A stretch of 64,000 nt of DNA from Acidobacteriaceae bacterium (GTDB lineage: Bacteria; Acidobacteriota; Terriglobia; Terriglobales; Acidobacteriaceae): contig JAOAPN010000006.1 in the NCBI GenBank assembly GCA_025462885.1, forward strand, positions 124,001-188,000, read 5' to 3'. Every line of letters begins with the position of its first letter. Within the stretch, counting starts at the first letter, position 1. A program made the position numbers and the translations under genes. Positions 61,828-64,000 of the stretch are shown in pieces. A model generated the notes under the pieces. The model had not been told where the DNA came from and searched no databases. It saw only the letters and a program-made list of their open reading frames with translations.

Positions 61828-63858
61828 TTAGCGCGAGAAGCCTACCGCTCGGGCTAGTTTTTTTGTGTCGTAGAGGCGGCCGTTAGTGACTACGCTTGTC
61901 ACTTTGCGAAGATCGCTGATATTGGCGAGGGGGTTTCCGTCGATCAGCATGAGGTCGGCGCGTTTGCCGGGTTCGATGGAGCCGGAGTCCTTTTCGAGGT
62001 GCATGGCGCGGGCGGCGTTGAGAGTGGCGGTCTGGATGGCGGCCATCGGGGGAATGCCGGCCTGGACGTACAGCTCGAGTTCGCGGTCGAGGCCGTAGCC
62101 GGGGAGGTTGGTGTCGCTGCCTGCGACAATGGGGATGCCTGCTTCGTAGAGGGCGCGGACGACCTTGCCATTGGTGTCCATGCGCTCGCGAAACTTGGTA
62201 CCGTCCGCGGCGGGAACTCCGAGGGCACGGTACTTGGTGACGAGGGTGAAGGGGGCTGATTTAAGGCCGGGTTCGAAGGTATCGGGGTCGATGTCTTTGG
62301 AGTGGCCGGCCATCTCGCCCCAGGCGTTGGTGGGGTCGATGACGATGTTGTGCTGTTTGAGGAGGGTGATGAGTTTTTTGGAGCGGTCGGATTGGAGATC
62401 GACCGGGCCTACGCCGCCGTCGGGATTCATGGCTCGGATGACGAACTGAAGATGGTTAATCTGGTCCATGATGTTTTGATCTGGGCCGTCGGGGATGGCG
62501 TCGAAGGCGTTGAGGGCGGCGGGGACGTGGCCGGTGACGGTCATGCCGCGTTTGTGGGCTTCGTCGGCGATGACTTTGACGATGTCCGGCTTGATCTGGG
62601 TGTAGACCTTGATTTGCTCGAAGTGGGCGCTGGCGTAGAGATCGACGGCTTGGATCGCCTCAGCGGGGGTTTCGACGTCGACGCCGCCAAAGGCGAGGGG
62701 GCCGCCGCTGTCGATAAGGCCGGCGAGGAGGAGGCGGGGGCCGAGGGCGTGTTGCTGGTCGATGCGGTCGCGGATGGTGGTGAGGAAGCCGAACTCGCCT
62801 CCACAGTCGCGGGCAGTAGTGATGCCGGCGCTCAGGAGGGCGGGGCCGAACTCGATGCCGGAGTAGTGGAGATGCATCTCCCAGAGGCCGGGGAGGAGCG
62901 ATTTGCCCTGAGCATGGATGATTCGGGTTCCGGTGGGGATGGGGGTGGAGGCTGCGGGTCCGGCGCTGACGATGCGGCCATCGCGAATCAGGACAGCGGA
63001 GTTCTCAATGGCGGGGACGCCGGTGCCGTCGATGAGGCGTGCGCCAACGATCGCGAAGGATCCGGTGGCGAGGGGCGGGACCTGGCGGTCGAGGTCGGCG
63101 AGATCGAGGACCTGCTGGCGGACTCCGCTGCGGAGAAGCTCGCTGGCGGCGGAGTCGTACTCGTCGAGGATCTCTTCCTGGGGGAGTCCTCCGGCAAAAG
63201 TCATGACGGCGGCGAGGCGGCCGTGGTCGTTCATCCAGAGGATCTCGCGGCCCCAGATCAGGTTCTGGACGGTGTAGCGAGTGAGGCGGACAGTGTGGCC
63301 GTCGATGCTAAAGGCTTCGTGGCCGACGAGGCGAATCTCCAGCGGCAGGGCCTGGCTGCTGACGCGGAGGATGGGCAGCCGCGCGGGCGAGTGGTGCAGC
63401 TTCCAGTAGCGCATCATCAACATCTGGGTAGGCGCGGGCATGGAGGCAAAGCCGACGAACGCGACGGTCGGCTTGGGGATAGTGCGTTCCGCGGCGGCTT
63501 CTTTAATGGTCGCGGTGCGGCCGTGGATGGTGGTGGATTGGGTCTCCGATGAGGCAGGAGCTCCGCTGTGCTGTTCCAGGGATATGGGTTCGAGCTGCGA
63601 GCCGAAGGTGAGGGTAGAGGTGCTGGTGCGCCTCATACCGCGGTCCGAGGTGGTGGAGATCGCAGTGAGGATGCGCTGGACGCGCTGCTCTTTTGGAGAG
63701 CCGGGGGTGGCTTCGGTGATCGAGTAGTCCTCGGTGCCGATGGTGTGGAGCAGGAGATGAATCTTGTAGGTACCGTGTTCGAGGACGCGCGGAGTGGGCT
63801 GGGCTGGCGCGATTTTGGGTAAGACAGACAGCAGGCAAAGCAGTGCGAATTTGCGCAT
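61828..63858 (-). CDS. Secreted amidohydrolase family protein
   Basis: ALLPGLWEMHLHYSG-like metal motif (LLPGLWEMHLHYSGIEFGPALLSAGITTARDCGG); VAGSDTNLPGYG; GSIEPGKRADLMLIDGNPL. Confidence 0.9.
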   Translation of the reverse strand: MRKFALLCLLSVLPKIAPAQPTPRVLEHGTYKIHLLLHTIGTEDYSITEATPGSPKEQRVQRILTAISTTSDRGMRRTSTSTLTFGSQLEPISLEQHSGAPASSETQSTTIHGRTATIKEAAAERTIPKPTVAFVGFASMPAPTQMLMMRYWKLHHSPARLPILRVSSQALPLEIRLVGHEAFSIDGHTVRLTRYTVQNLIWGREILWMNDHGRLAAVMTFAGGLPQEEILDEYDSAASELLRSGVRQQVLDLADLDRQVPPLATGSFAIVGARLIDGTGVPAIENSAVLIRDGRIVSAGPAASTPIPTGTRIIHAQGKSLLPGLWEMHLHYSGIEFGPALLSAGITTARDCGGEFGFLTTIRDRIDQQHALGPRLLLAGLIDSGGPLAFGGVDVETPAEAIQAVDLYASAHFEQIKVYTQIKPDIVKVIADEAHKRGMTVTGHVPAALNAFDAIPDGPDQNIMDQINHLQFVIRAMNPDGGVGPVDLQSDRSKKLITLLKQHNIVIDPTNAWGEMAGHSKDIDPDTFEPGLKSAPFTLVTKYRALGVPAADGTKFRERMDTNGKVVRALYEAGIPIVAGSDTNLPGYGLDRELELYVQAGIPPMAAIQTATLNAARAMHLEKDSGSIEPGKRADLMLIDGNPLANISDLRKVTSVVTNGRLYDTKKLARAVGFSR

Positions 63859-63941
63859 GAGTTGGAGGCCTTTAGGCGTTCTCTTTGATCGTAATGGAGA
63901 GAGTGCCTAAAGGCCGGCTGCGGGGCTGCATCTTAGAATTC

Positions 63942-64000
63942 TTAACGGCTTAGGCGGAGGGCCAGTTGAAGCACCCGTGGGTCGGTGGTGGTGCTGGTGA
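63942..64000 (-). CDS. C-terminal fragment of a gene running off the window (possibly an outer-membrane receptor)
   Basis: Open frame ...TSTTTDPRVLQLALRLSR* on minus strand; terminal motif only. Confidence 0.35.
   Translation of the reverse strand, partial: TSTTTDPRVLQLALRLSR

Noticed and set aside
62302-63552. 416-aa plus-strand ORF opposite the amidohydrolase
   Set aside because: Asp/Gly/Val-rich antisense shadow of a confident gene

Overview
The window looks like a 64 kb chromosomal segment of a high-GC Acidobacteriota-like bacterium; this assignment is inferred from gene content (Oar-like TonB receptor, M13/M20 peptidases, FUSC, SLBB). About 40 coding genes can be supported. They include housekeeping genes (rpsT, phoH, ybeY, mreB, ald, pyrG, dciA-like, gatCA), an NtrY/NtrX-like two-component pair, a VapBC-like toxin-antitoxin module, an orphan VapB-like gene, one CAU-anticodon tRNA and several terminators. 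There are also two accessory regions. (1) 36.6-44.4 kb is a sugar-acid or deoxy-sugar catabolic cluster: MFS transporter, GntR regulator, BNR-repeat 'sialidase-like' protein, DapA/NanA-type aldolase, fucose-isomerase-like protein and FGGY kinase. Two TGTCGACA palindromes lie in its divergent promoter region. (2) 45.1-57.5 kb is an exopolysaccharide locus in which six of the ten genes I identify are broken by in-frame nonsense codons or frameshifts (SLBB export protein, Wzz, O-antigen ligase, GT4, GT1, GT9), while the flanking genes are mostly intact. Three small palindromic or MITE-like repeats are also visible. No phage, transposase, rRNA or CRISPR array was recognised. All calls come from reading the sequence and ORF translations; no database search was run.
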